From Streptomyces curacoi (GTDB lineage: Bacteria > Actinomycetota > Actinomycetes > Streptomycetales > Streptomycetaceae), in contig NZ_KQ947991.1 of assembly GCF_001513975.1 (NCBI RefSeq), forward strand, positions 193,732-257,731: DNA of 64,000 nucleotides, read 5' to 3'. This document shows, in pieces, positions 54,036 to 62,477 of the stretch (position 1 is the first letter of the stretch; every line of letters starts with the position of its first letter). The notes below the pieces were generated by a model that saw only the letters and a list, made by a program, of their open reading frames with translations, did not search any database and was not told the origin of the DNA. The position numbers and the translations under genes are program-made.

Positions 54036-54067
54036 CTTCAGTCACGTCGGCCTGGAGCCGCGGAGCG

Positions 54068-54451
54068 TCACGCAGCCTTCGGCGCGTTGACGTCGCTCGG
54101 CAGCGCCTTCTGCGCCACCTCGACCAGCGCCGCGAAGGCGCCCGCGTCGTTGACGGCCAGCTCGGCCAGGATCTTGCGGTCCACCTCGACGTTGGCGGCC
54201 TTCAGACCCTGGATGAAGCGGTTGTACGTGATGCCGTTGGCGCGGGCAGCGGCGTTGATGCGCTGGATCCACAGCTGGCGGAAGTCACCCTTGCGCTTCT
54301 TGCGGTCGTTGTAGTTGTAGACCAGCGAGTGGGTGACCTGCTCCTTGGCCTTGCGGTACAGACGCGAACGCTGACCGCGGTAGCCGGAGGCCTGCTCGAG
54401 GATCGCCCGGCGCTTCTTGTGGGCGTTGACTGCCCGCTTGACGCGTGCCAC
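54068..54451 (-). CDS. rplT: 50S ribosomal protein L20
   Basis: 127 residues, normal length. The basic N-terminal helix (ARVKRAVNAHKKRRAIL, YRGQRSRLYRKAKEQV) and RQLWIQRINAAARANGITYNR are typical. L20 helps assemble the large subunit; in other bacteria it also represses its own operon by binding the infC leader. Last gene of infC-rpmI-rplT. Confidence 0.98.
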   Translation of the reverse strand: MARVKRAVNAHKKRRAILEQASGYRGQRSRLYRKAKEQVTHSLVYNYNDRKKRKGDFRQLWIQRINAAARANGITYNRFIQGLKAANVEVDRKILAELAVNDAGAFAALVEVAQKALPSDVNAPKAA

Positions 54452-54551
54452 TTTTTAACTCCTTGTAGCGGGGCCGTGGTTGCACTCACACGGCCCGGAA
54501 ACGATTGGGTCCCGGTCCAGACGTACGGCGCTCAAGCAAGCGCCGCGTACA

Positions 54552-54746
54552 TCACTTGCCGAGAAGCTTCTTGATCTTCTTGGCGTCGCCCGGGGCCATC
54601 TCGGCGTTGCCGGTGAGGCGACGCGTCAGACGGGACGACTTGTGCTCGAGCAGGTGGCGCTTGCCGGCGCGCTCACGGAGCACCTTGCCGGAGCCGGTGA
54701 CCTTGAAGCGCTTGCTGGCACCGCTGTGCGACTTGTTCTTCGGCAT
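54552..54746 (-). CDS. rpmI: 50S ribosomal protein L35
   Basis: 64 residues starting MPKNKSHSGASKRFKVTGSG, the family signature, and ending DAKKIKKLLGK. It sits between infC and rplT with gaps of about 100 bases on each side, the usual order. Confidence 0.98.
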   Translation of the reverse strand: MPKNKSHSGASKRFKVTGSGKVLRERAGKRHLLEHKSSRLTRRLTGNAEMAPGDAKKIKKLLGK

Positions 54747-54857
54747 AGCGCCGTTCTCTCCTCGTCGGTGGCGCTCCGGTGCCCGGTCACAAAAACCGGG
54801 CACGTGGGAGCGTCGCTCTTGTTTCGGTTACGTCCTGGGGACTTGCGTCCCCCGGGA

Positions 54858-55511
54858 TCACGCCTCGGCGGAAGCCTCGGCAGGCGCCTCGGCGTTCACA
54901 GCGTCCGCGTCCGCGGCGTTCTGCGACTTGCCGGGGTTGGCCTTCGCTTCTGCCTTGCGGGCTTCCTGCGCCTGGCGGGCCTCGGCCATCGCCTCGGTCT
55001 TCTTCTTGTGCGGACCGAGAACCATGATCATGTTTCGGCCGTCCTGCTTCGGGTTCGACTCGACGAAACCGAGGTCCTGGACGTCCTCCGCGAGGCGCTG
55101 CAGCAGTCGGTAGCCCAGTTCGGGACGGGACTGCTCGCGACCACGGAACATGATCGTGATCTTGACCTTGTCGCCCTGCTTGAGGAACCGGACGACGTGA
55201 CCCTTCTTGGTGTCATAGTCGTGCGGGTCGATCTTCGGCCGGAGCTTCATCTCCTTGATGACCGTGTGCGCCTGGTTCTTGCGCGCCTCACGGGCCTTCA
55301 TGGCCGACTCGTACTTGAACTTCCCGTAGTCCATGAGCTTGCACACGGGCGGACGGGCGTTCGCCGCGACCTCGACCAGGTCCAGGTCGTACTCCTGCGC
55401 AAGCTCCAGGGCCTTGGCCAGCGGGACAATGCCCACCTGCTCGCCACTGGGACCGACAAGTCGCACCTCGGGAACGCGAATCCGGTCGTTGATGCGGGGC
55501 TCGGCGCTGAT
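54858..55511 (-). CDS. infC: Translation initiation factor IF-3, with an AUC start codon
   Basis: 217 residues. The conserved start ISAEPRINDRIRVPEVRLVG needs an initiation codon ATC at 55511-55509, preceded by GAGGAGG at five-base spacing; ATG/GTG starts lie only downstream, inside conserved sequence. IF-3 genes commonly use AUU/AUC/AUA, through which IF-3 limits its own synthesis. The N-domain (KALELAQEYDLDLVEVAANARPP), linker and C-domain (KMRPKIDPHDYDTKKGH-like) are complete. A ~35-residue Ala/Glu-rich tail after about residue 180 (EAPAEASAEA at the end) is an actinobacterial extension. Confidence 0.96.
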   Translation of the reverse strand: MSAEPRINDRIRVPEVRLVGPSGEQVGIVPLAKALELAQEYDLDLVEVAANARPPVCKLMDYGKFKYESAMKAREARKNQAHTVIKEMKLRPKIDPHDYDTKKGHVVRFLKQGDKVKITIMFRGREQSRPELGYRLLQRLAEDVQDLGFVESNPKQDGRNMIMVLGPHKKKTEAMAEARQAQEARKAEAKANPGKSQNAADADAVNAEAPAEASAEA

Positions 55512-55811
55512 GGATCCTCCTCGGTTAGCACCACGCGGCGGTCTGGCGGACAGCCGCGTACGTCTGTTTCGTAAGACCTAACCGCGCCGAAGCAGAAAAA
55601 ATGCCCCGGACGATCACCAGCGGGGCTCCAAAACACTACCGGAGCACCGCCGCGATGATCGCGGGGCGCGATTTCGGGCGACTCCATCGTCCGTACGGAA
55701 CGATGGTGGCCGCCTGACCGGGTGACCCGCCATCCCGGAGGACGGTCAGGTGGGAGATCGGAGCCTCCACTTGTGGGCTGGATACATGGGTGTCCAGCCG
55801 GTCGTTACACA
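55512..55811 (-). ncRNA. Structured infC leader with attenuator-like hairpin
   Basis: A ~300-base 5' region of the infC mRNA with several stems on the minus strand: TGACCG/CGGTCA (about 55707-55740 region), CCATCGT/ACGATGG, CGCGAT/ATCGCG, and a final GCCCCG/CGGGGC hairpin (55626-55603) followed by six T (55601-55596). The last element looks like an intrinsic terminator with a T-run, rare in this GC-rich genome. It suggests L20- or ribosome-dependent attenuation. Confidence 0.6.
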
Positions 55812-55841
55812 AGGTTAGCAGCAAGCCGGGGGTGGCGCTAA
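55812..55841 (-). promoter_or_regulatory. infC operon promoter
   Basis: On the minus strand TTAGCG (55841-55836) and TAACCT (55817-55812) are 18 bases apart. Transcription would start near 55805, giving a leader of about 290 bases. Confidence 0.55.
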
Positions 55842-55859
55842 CCGGCGTGGTCCGGGGCC

Positions 55860-55865
55860 TATCGT
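55860..55865 (+). promoter_or_regulatory. -10 of a probably leaderless DUF1844 transcript
   Basis: TATCGT ends seven bases before the ATG at 55873, so the mRNA would begin at or near the start codon. Confidence 0.45.
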
Positions 55866-55872
55866 GTGAGGC

Positions 55873-56241
55873 ATGACTGACACCTCCGCCTCGGACGGCC
55901 CCGAGAACCCCGACTTCGACGAGATGACCCGCGACATCGCCGAGGTCCCCGCCGTCGAGGTGATCGTGACGGTCGCCGTCAACCTGATGAGCGCCGCCGC
56001 CGTGAAACTCGGTCTGACCGAGGAGGGCGACAAGTACAAGGACCTGGACGAGGCCCGCAAGCTGGTGCACGCCCTCGCCGGTCTGCTGGACGCGAGCGCG
56101 ACCGAGATCAGCTCGTTCCACGCGGCGCCGCTGCGCGACGGCCTGAAGTCGCTGCAGCTGGCCTTCCGCGAGGCGTCGATCGTCCCGGACGAGCCGGGTC
56201 AGGGGCCGGGCGAGAAGTACACCGGCCCCGTCTACGGCTAG
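55873..56241 (+). CDS. DUF1844 domain protein
   Basis: 122 residues. An acidic N-terminus is followed by the DUF1844 helices (PAVEVIVTVAVNLMSAAAVKLGL, LDEARKLVHALAGLLDASATEIS, LRDGLKSLQLAFREASI). The function is unknown; the gene is conserved next to infC in Streptomyces. It is divergent from infC and converges with SseB (two-base gap). Confidence 0.92.
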   Translation: MTDTSASDGPENPDFDEMTRDIAEVPAVEVIVTVAVNLMSAAAVKLGLTEEGDKYKDLDEARKLVHALAGLLDASATEISSFHAAPLRDGLKSLQLAFREASIVPDEPGQGPGEKYTGPVYG

Positions 56242-56242
56242 G

Positions 56243-56974
56243 TCACCCGCGTACGTACAGGGGCTCGCCCGGTGGCGTCGCCTCGGTCGGCAGCAGTGCC
56301 AGGTCGAGGCCGCGCACCAGGCGGGCCCTCAGCGTTTCGTCGGCGGCGAGGCGCTCCGCCACCGCGCGCGCGGCCCGGGCCGGGGGCACGGCCGGGTCCA
56401 GTACGAGGGCCAGGGTGCCGTCGGCCTGCCCGGGCCCGAGGTGGGCGCGCAGGACGGCGGGCTCGACGGCGACGGCGCCGCGTACGGCCGCCACGACGGC
56501 CGGGTCGGCGAGCGGGTCGGTCGTCGTACGGCCCTCGGCGAGGGCGAGGAGCGCGCGGCCCGTCAGCTCGTACGGGACCGGACCGGCCAGGTCCAGCACG
56601 ATCGTGTCCGCCTTCTCGTGCGCCGCGGCCTGCAGGGCCTGGTGCAGGGGTACGGCGACGGGGCGGGCCGCCGGGTCCCAGCGGGCGAGTGCGTCGGTGG
56701 ACGTGAAGGCGGGCAGGGCGGTGCGGGCGCCGGCCTTCAGGGTGGGTACGGCCATGTCGCTGGTCTTCTCGCGGCGCAGCCCGTTCTCGTCCTCCTCGAC
56801 CTCGCCGAGCACGGCCACGACGGGGACGAGCAGCCGGGCGTCCTTGAGCGCCGCCAGGACGGGGCCCTCGGCGGTGCGGTCCTCCGCCCAGGCGGCGAGC
56901 GCCGCGCTCAGCCGGGGATCGGCGGAGCCGTCGTCCTCGGAGAAGGGAGAGTCGGGAATGTTCTTGTTCGCCAC
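56243..56974 (-). CDS. SseB-family protein
   Basis: 243 residues with SseB-type sequence in the N-terminal two thirds (ARLLVPVVAVLGEVEE ... VPTLKAGARTALPAFTSTDALARW ... PVAVPLHQALQAAAHEKADTIVLDLAGP) and a second half of similar alpha/beta type (VEPAVLRAHLGPGQADGTLALVLDPAV). Role in actinobacteria unknown. GTG 56974 (VANKNIPDSPF) chosen; other GTG/ATG codons upstream lack a ribosome binding site too. Confidence 0.85.
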   Translation of the reverse strand: MANKNIPDSPFSEDDGSADPRLSAALAAWAEDRTAEGPVLAALKDARLLVPVVAVLGEVEEDENGLRREKTSDMAVPTLKAGARTALPAFTSTDALARWDPAARPVAVPLHQALQAAAHEKADTIVLDLAGPVPYELTGRALLALAEGRTTTDPLADPAVVAAVRGAVAVEPAVLRAHLGPGQADGTLALVLDPAVPPARAARAVAERLAADETLRARLVRGLDLALLPTEATPPGEPLYVRG

Positions 56975-57130
56975 GGTCACCGACCCTATCGGGGGGCTGC
57001 TGCCGCGCCGGTACGGCCCCGGAAACCCGCCTGTGACGCGCTTCACCGGACGTGTCGGCGCTGTGGCGGTGTTCGCCGGGGAGGGGGCTTCCGGCTCCCC
57101 GGGCATGTCCACGTCCACGTCGTCGGCCGC

Positions 57131-58339
57131 TCAGAAGTCGTAGCGTTCGCGGCGTCCGCGCAGCACCACGACCGCCGAGATCAGCAGGATGCCGCCCGCG
57201 CCGCCCGCGAGCACGGCGGTCCAACTGGTCGTGTCGTCATCCGACTTGGCGGCATCAGGTCCCGAGCCGAAGTACTGCTCGTCGTACGCCGCCGGCTGTA
57301 GGCCCTTCGGCTTGATGGTCTCGGCCTTCTTGATGGCGGCCGCCGGGTCGATGAAGCCGTAGCCGCGGGAGTCGTCGCGGCCGTCGGCGGGGGCGTCGCG
57401 GGCCGTGTCCTCCAGGAGCTTCTTGATCTGGGCCGGGGTCAGGCCGGGGTGGGCGGCCTTGATCAGGGCCACGGCTCCGGAGACGAAGGCGGCGGCGGCG
57501 CTGGTGCCCCAGCCCTCGTAGTACTTGTGGTCGGGGTCGGCGATGACGACATCGACGCCGGGGGCGCTGACCGTGGCGTACCAGCGGCGGGTGGAGAAGG
57601 AGGCGCGGGTGCCGTAGCGGTCGACGGCGGTCGCGGCGATGACGCCCGGGTAGGCGGCCGGGTAGGAGATGCGGTCGCCCTTCTCGCCGCCGTTGCCGGC
57701 CGAGGCGACGACCACGGCGCCCTTCTTCAGGGCGTACTGGACGGCCTCGTCCTCGCCCGCTTCGGGGTGGGCTGACTTGGAGTCGTCGCCGAGGGAGAGG
57801 TTGATGACGTCGGCGCCGTGGTCGGCGGCCCAGCGGATGCCTTCGGCGAGGGCGTTGCCGCGGGTGCTGCGGGCCTTGGCGCGGGCGCGGTCGCCGTCCT
57901 CCAGGATGACGCGGACGGGGAGGATCTTGGCCTCCGGGGCGATGCCCATGACGCCGTCGCCATTGCCGGCGCCGTGTCCGTGCCCGGCGATGATGCCGGC
58001 CATCGCGGTGCCGTGCCGGGCCCAGGCGCGGTCGCCGGGCTCGGCGCCGAAGCCGACCATGTCCTGGCCCTCCAGGACGTTGCCGACCAGGTCGGGGTGG
58101 TCGGCCTCGACGCCGGTGTCGAGGACGGCGACGGTGACGCCCTTGCCCTTGGTGGTCTGCCAGGCCTCCTGGGTGCGCATGGCGTCCAGGGCCCACTGGC
58201 GGGCGCGTATCGCGTCGGCGTGCGCGGTGGTGGGCGGGACGAGGGCGATGGAGGCGGCGAGGAGGCCGCCGAGCAGCCCGGTGCGCCGGGTCACGAGGGG
58301 CCGCCTCCTGTTCTCGTCCCTGTTTCCGACGGTGCTCAT
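57131..58339 (-). CDS. Mycosin-type subtilase (MycP-like) with C-terminal membrane anchor
   Basis: 402 residues. A signal peptide (TGLLGGLLAASIALVPPTTAHA, following RR so possibly Tat) precedes a subtilisin domain: Asp in VAVLDTGVEADHPDL (about 70), His in ARHGTAMAGIIAG (about 108) and Ser in GTSAAAAFVSGAVA (about 283). One C-terminal helix (AVLAGGAGGILLISAVVVL) and a basic tail follow. This is the layout of mycosins linked to type VII secretion, but no ESX core gene lies in this window. Its start overlaps the stop of the upstream gene by four bases, so they act together. Confidence 0.92.
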   Translation of the reverse strand: MSTVGNRDENRRRPLVTRRTGLLGGLLAASIALVPPTTAHADAIRARQWALDAMRTQEAWQTTKGKGVTVAVLDTGVEADHPDLVGNVLEGQDMVGFGAEPGDRAWARHGTAMAGIIAGHGHGAGNGDGVMGIAPEAKILPVRVILEDGDRARAKARSTRGNALAEGIRWAADHGADVINLSLGDDSKSAHPEAGEDEAVQYALKKGAVVVASAGNGGEKGDRISYPAAYPGVIAATAVDRYGTRASFSTRRWYATVSAPGVDVVIADPDHKYYEGWGTSAAAAFVSGAVALIKAAHPGLTPAQIKKLLEDTARDAPADGRDDSRGYGFIDPAAAIKKAETIKPKGLQPAAYDEQYFGSGPDAAKSDDDTTSWTAVLAGGAGGILLISAVVVLRGRRERYDF

Positions 58340-60150
58340 GACGGCTGCTCCGAGGCCGAGCTGACGTTCTTGCGGAGGGCTCGTTCGATGCGGTCGGCGA
58401 GGCCCTGTGCCTCATGGCCGAGGCCGGCCTGGGCGACGGCTGAGGTGGCGCCGGACCGCATGGCCTCCTCGGCGGGCTCGGGTTCGTCGACGGTGCGGGC
58501 GTCGGCCCAGCCGGAGACGGCGAAGACGACGACGGGTGCGTCGGTGAGGACCGAGATGGTCCAGGAGGCGCGTTGTTCCTGGCCGAATCCGGCGGCGACC
58601 GTGCCCTTGGCGGCGTAGGGGCGGGGCATCAGGTCGGTGCGGCGGTCGAGGCCCTCCTTGGTGAACCGGGTGCCGAGCGAGCCCATGGCGGCGGTGTCGG
58701 CCTTGGTGAACAGCAGGCCCACGGTGGTGACGTAGCTCTGGGTGGCGTCGGTGTAGGTGGCGCGCAGGAGGCGCTCGCAGCCGACGGGGGCGAGGACCTT
58801 GCGCAGCAGCGGGTCGAAGGCGTTCGTACAGCCGCTGTCCGGGGCGACGGCGATCCGCGTCCAGGTGCGGTCGGCGCCGCCGGGTCCCGCGCCCTGCCCG
58901 GCGACGGTGGGCGGGAAGAGCCGGTCGACGGGAACGCTGTGCCACAGGCCGCCCGCCTCGGCGAAGCTGTCCCGGGCATCGCCGTCGCCCGGTTCGCCGA
59001 CCAGCCAACTCCCGGTCGCGGCCCCGCCGATGAGTCCGAGCCCGAGCACCACACAGGCGGCGGCCGCGGCGGTACGGGACCGGATCCTGGCGCCGAGGGG
59101 CCGGGGCCGCACGTTCTCGCCGTACCCCTCGGGCTCCCCGAACGACACGATGGGCCGCCCGGCGCCCGGGGCCCCGCCGGGGGTCATCGGGGCGCTCCAG
59201 GAGAGGGAAGGGTCCGGGGACGACGGAGCGGCGCCCGGGTGCCCGGCGGACTGCGCCGGCATCGCAACGCCGCCCACACGGCCGGCGGGGGCGGCACCCG
59301 GGCGGGTGGCCGGTCTCGCGGGGATGGGGGCGGAACGCCGGGCGTGACCGGGGTCCGGCTGGGGAGGCGCGTCGGCGGAACCCCGCGGGGAGGACGGGCG
59401 GTTGGCGGATTCGGGCGACGGGTCCCCGGGGATGGGGCGGAGCCGGAAGGTCGTCTCCGCCGCGGTCTCGGCGGGGGCGCCCGTACGGCGCTGCCGCGAG
59501 GGCCGCTCCGCCGGGCGGGGCGGTGTACCGCCGGGCGTGGCCTGGCCGGCGCCCTGGGGATACGACGCCGCGTCCCCCTCCGGACGCCCGGCCGGCGGCG
59601 GCGCGTCCGGGAAGCGCGCCGAGGCACGGGGCGGTGGCGGGGACATGGGCTCGCTGGTCCCGGAGTCCGGGACGCGCGGGTTCGGGAAGCGCTGCGGGGT
59701 GGCGGGGGCGGCGGACGTGGCGCGGGCGGGGTCGGTGTCGCCGGTGCGCCGGGGCGACGGCGCCGCGGCCGAGCCGTCACCACCCCTCGCGGACCCCGGT
59801 GTCGCGGCGGCCTGGCCGCGTGCGGGCAGGTCAGCGGCCGAGGCCGGCCGCACGCCGACACCGCCGCCCACCGGCCCCTCTGGCCCCGAACCCGCTCCAC
59901 CGCGGAAACCACCGGGCGCCGAGCCCGGTCCACCGCCGACACCGCCAGGCACCGAGCCCTCCGTTCGCGCAATCCCGCCGGTCACGCGTGAGGTCGCGGC
60001 GCCCGGGCCATCCGTCTGCTCACCCCGCGTGTCACCGGCCGTCGGCGGCTGCGCGGGTCTCGGCGGTGTCGTGGGGCGGGGCGGGACGGCAGGCGGTGGG
60101 GGTGTCGTCGGGCGCGGGGGAACGGGGGCGCGGCGCGCTTCCGTGCTCAT
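58336..60150 (-). CDS. Proline-rich single-pass membrane protein, co-translated with mycosin
   Basis: 604 residues. Residues 1 to about 350 are disordered Pro/Ala/Gly-rich sequence, presumably cytosolic. One membrane helix (AAAACVVLGLGLIGGAATGSWLVG, about 365-388) is followed by an extracellular domain (about 395-604) with SVPVDRLFPPTVAG, two Cys (DSGCTNAF, PVGCERLL) and AKGTVAAGFGQEQRASWTISV. I do not recognise the family of the outer domain. It precedes and overlaps the mycosin gene by four bases, so it may be its partner or substrate. Confidence 0.83.
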   Translation of the reverse strand: MSTEARRAPVPPRPTTPPPPAVPPRPTTPPRPAQPPTAGDTRGEQTDGPGAATSRVTGGIARTEGSVPGGVGGGPGSAPGGFRGGAGSGPEGPVGGGVGVRPASAADLPARGQAAATPGSARGGDGSAAAPSPRRTGDTDPARATSAAPATPQRFPNPRVPDSGTSEPMSPPPPRASARFPDAPPPAGRPEGDAASYPQGAGQATPGGTPPRPAERPSRQRRTGAPAETAAETTFRLRPIPGDPSPESANRPSSPRGSADAPPQPDPGHARRSAPIPARPATRPGAAPAGRVGGVAMPAQSAGHPGAAPSSPDPSLSWSAPMTPGGAPGAGRPIVSFGEPEGYGENVRPRPLGARIRSRTAAAAACVVLGLGLIGGAATGSWLVGEPGDGDARDSFAEAGGLWHSVPVDRLFPPTVAGQGAGPGGADRTWTRIAVAPDSGCTNAFDPLLRKVLAPVGCERLLRATYTDATQSYVTTVGLLFTKADTAAMGSLGTRFTKEGLDRRTDLMPRPYAAKGTVAAGFGQEQRASWTISVLTDAPVVVFAVSGWADARTVDEPEPAEEAMRSGATSAVAQAGLGHEAQGLADRIERALRKNVSSASEQPS

Positions 60151-60428
60151 GCACCCCCCGTTTCCTTGTGCCCGGGCCCGCCCTCGACGCGGGCCGTGGT
60201 TCAGTGGTCCGTCTGCCCGGCCCGGCGCGGACTCGTCCGACCAGGCACGCATACCCGCACGCGCGGAGCGTCATCCCGGCGCGGCCGACCGGTCGGGAGC
60301 GTCCCCACATACGTTCGCGTCACTCTACGGCTTGATCCCGGGCGAACGGGAACCAGTCCGCGACCCCGTGCACATCTGCCCGGAACATCCCCCTACCCTG
60401 CGGTAATCCTGCATGGCAGGCTTCGTTC

Positions 60429-61631
60429 ATGACTGCGCGCGCCGCCGACCGGGCCCGTTACGACCGGGCCACCGCCCATCTCGACGCCCCCCTCGCGATC
60501 GTGGACCTGGACGCCTTCGACGCCAACGCGGACGACCTCGTCCGCCGCGCCGGCGGGAAGCCGATCCGCGTCGCCAGCAAGTCCGTACGCTGCCGGGCCC
60601 TGCTGGAACGGGTGCTCGCCAAGGACGGGTTCGCGGGTGTCATGTCCTTCACGCTCGCCGAGTCCCTGTGGCTGGCACGGTCCGGGTTCGACGACGTCCT
60701 GCTCGCCTATCCGTCCGCCGACCGGGCCGCGTTCGCCGAGCTCACCGGTGATCCCAAGCTCGCCTCCGCCGTCACCGTGATGATCGACGACCCGGCACAG
60801 CTCCGGCTCATCGACGACGCCCGGGAGGGCGGGCGGGAAGTGGTGCGGGTCTGCCTGGAGTTGGACACCTCGCTGAAGCTGCTCGGGGGGCGGGTGCGCG
60901 TCGGCGCCCGGCGTTCGCCGCTGCACTCCCCCGCCCAGGTCGCCGACATGGCCAGGGCCGTCGCCCGGCGGCCGGGGTTCGAGGTCGTCGGCATCATGGC
61001 GTACGAGGGGCACATCGCCGGGGTCGGGGACGCCGTGGCGGGGCGGCCGTTGCGGTCGCGTGCCGTGCGGCTGATGCAGGCAGCCGCCCGCCGGGAGCTC
61101 GCGGAGCGGCGGGCCGAGGTGGTGCGGGCGGTGCGGGCCGTGGCGCCGGGGCTGGAGTTCGTCAACGGCGGTGGGACCGGCAGTGTGCAGTTCACCGCCG
61201 CCGAGGACTGTGTCACCGAGATCGGGGCCGGGTCGGGGCTGTACGTCCCGCGGCTGTTCGACAACTACACGTCCTTCAGCGGGCGTCCGGCCGCGCTGTT
61301 CGCCCAGCCCGTGGTGCGCCGGCCGGGGGTCGGGGTGGTGACCGTGCTCGGTGGCGGGTATCCGGCCTCCGGTGCGGCGGGGCACGACCGGCTGCCGGTG
61401 CCGTATCTGCCCGAGGGGCTGCGCTACGACCCCCAGGAGGGGCCCGGCGAGGTGCAGACGCCGCTGCTCGGCTCCCCCGCCGACGATCTGCTGATCGGCG
61501 ACAAGGTGTGGTTCCGGCACGCCAAGGCCGGTGAGCTGTGCGAGCGGTTCGACTCGCTGCACCTCGTCGAGGGCGACTCGGTGACGGCGACCGTGCCGAC
61601 GTATCGGGGCGAGGGCCACACGTTCTTGTAG
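60429..61631 (+). CDS. PLP-dependent amino acid deaminase/aldolase (alanine racemase-fold)
   Basis: 400 residues. An alanine-racemase-type barrel: Schiff-base Lys in PIRVASKSVRC (about 50), AYPSADRAAFAEL, VCLELDTSLKLLGGRVRVGARRSPLHSPAQ and VNGGGTGSVQFTAAEDCVTEIGAGSGLY. C-terminal domain includes VVTVLGGGYPASG and a metal-binding His/Cys (WFRHAKAGELCERF). Relatives act on D-amino acids or D-threonine-like substrates; the exact substrate is unknown. Start ATG 60429. Confidence 0.88.
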   Translation: MTARAADRARYDRATAHLDAPLAIVDLDAFDANADDLVRRAGGKPIRVASKSVRCRALLERVLAKDGFAGVMSFTLAESLWLARSGFDDVLLAYPSADRAAFAELTGDPKLASAVTVMIDDPAQLRLIDDAREGGREVVRVCLELDTSLKLLGGRVRVGARRSPLHSPAQVADMARAVARRPGFEVVGIMAYEGHIAGVGDAVAGRPLRSRAVRLMQAAARRELAERRAEVVRAVRAVAPGLEFVNGGGTGSVQFTAAEDCVTEIGAGSGLYVPRLFDNYTSFSGRPAALFAQPVVRRPGVGVVTVLGGGYPASGAAGHDRLPVPYLPEGLRYDPQEGPGEVQTPLLGSPADDLLIGDKVWFRHAKAGELCERFDSLHLVEGDSVTATVPTYRGEGHTFL

Positions 61632-61675
61632 CGCGTTCCTGCGGCTCAGCCCTGCAGCTCGGTCCTGCGGCTCGG

Positions 61676-62392
61676 TCAGCGCACGACCTTGATGCCGAAG
61701 TGGCCGCCGAACTGATGGCCCAGGCCGAAGCCGATGGCAGAGTGCATATGGGCGTACATCTCCATGCCGCGGGCGCACACGAGCGGGCCGAGGTCGAGGA
61801 CGTCGGTCCAGCCGTAGGAGTTCAGCAGTTCGGTGGTCTGCTGCTTGGCGTCCGCGTGGTCACCGGCGACGAACATGGTGTGGTCGCCGCCGCCGATGAT
61901 CTTGGGGTCGACGACGGTGGTCTGCTCCTGGGTGACGAAGGACTTGACGACCTTCGCTTCCGGCAGGGCGCGCTGGATCTGCTCGGCGAGGCTGTCGGTG
62001 TCGCACGGGTCCAGCTTCGGCATGATCCCCCACGGCGTGGGCCACGGGTGCTCCGGCTGGTGCCGGTAGATGTACGGCACCGCGTAGTCGATGAGCGTCT
62101 TGCCGGCCAGCTGTGCGGCGAGCGGGGCCAGGGCCGCGACGGCGTTGTGGCCGTCGATGCCGTTGATGACGGGCTCGCCGCGGGCGGCGGCGTCACCGAA
62201 GGTGTGCAGTTCGATGCCGGGGTGCTCGGAGAGGAACTGCTTGAAAGGCGGGGTGCCCATCATGTCCGGCTCGGTACGAGCCAGCGTGGCCTGCGGGTCG
62301 CGGGTGCCGACGTGGATCTCGTGACCGAGGTCGGCGAGCTTGGCGATGTGGGCGCGGACACCGCCACCGGTACCGAGAACAGCGATCTTCAT
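61676..62392 (-). CDS. NADP/F420-reductase-like oxidoreductase
   Basis: 238 residues. N-terminal nucleotide-binding fold (MKIAVLGTGGGVRAHIAKLADLGHEIHVGTRDP) like F420H2:NADP oxidoreductases, and a C-terminal half (VVKSFVTQEQTTVVDPKIIGGGDHTMFVAGDHADAKQQ) of the same family. The glycine loop is GTGGGVR rather than GTGxxG. Substrate and cofactor cannot be fixed. It is divergent from a WYL regulator, with a palindrome between them. Confidence 0.83.
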   Translation of the reverse strand: MKIAVLGTGGGVRAHIAKLADLGHEIHVGTRDPQATLARTEPDMMGTPPFKQFLSEHPGIELHTFGDAAARGEPVINGIDGHNAVAALAPLAAQLAGKTLIDYAVPYIYRHQPEHPWPTPWGIMPKLDPCDTDSLAEQIQRALPEAKVVKSFVTQEQTTVVDPKIIGGGDHTMFVAGDHADAKQQTTELLNSYGWTDVLDLGPLVCARGMEMYAHMHSAIGFGLGHQFGGHFGIKVVR

Positions 62393-62446
62393 GGGGAAAC
62401 CTCCCGTTTTGCTCCGTGTGGACGGCACCCACGGTAGGGGGGTTTC

Positions 62447-62463
62447 AGGACAGGTTCTGTCCT
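62447..62463. promoter_or_regulatory. Palindromic operator between the oxidoreductase and WYL regulator
   Basis: AGGACAG-GTT-CTGTCCT is a perfect 7-bp inverted repeat in the divergent intergenic region, 14 bases before the WYL ATG, followed by TTGACA. It is a likely site for the WYL regulator. Confidence 0.6.
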
Positions 62464-62477
62464 TTGACACAGGCATC

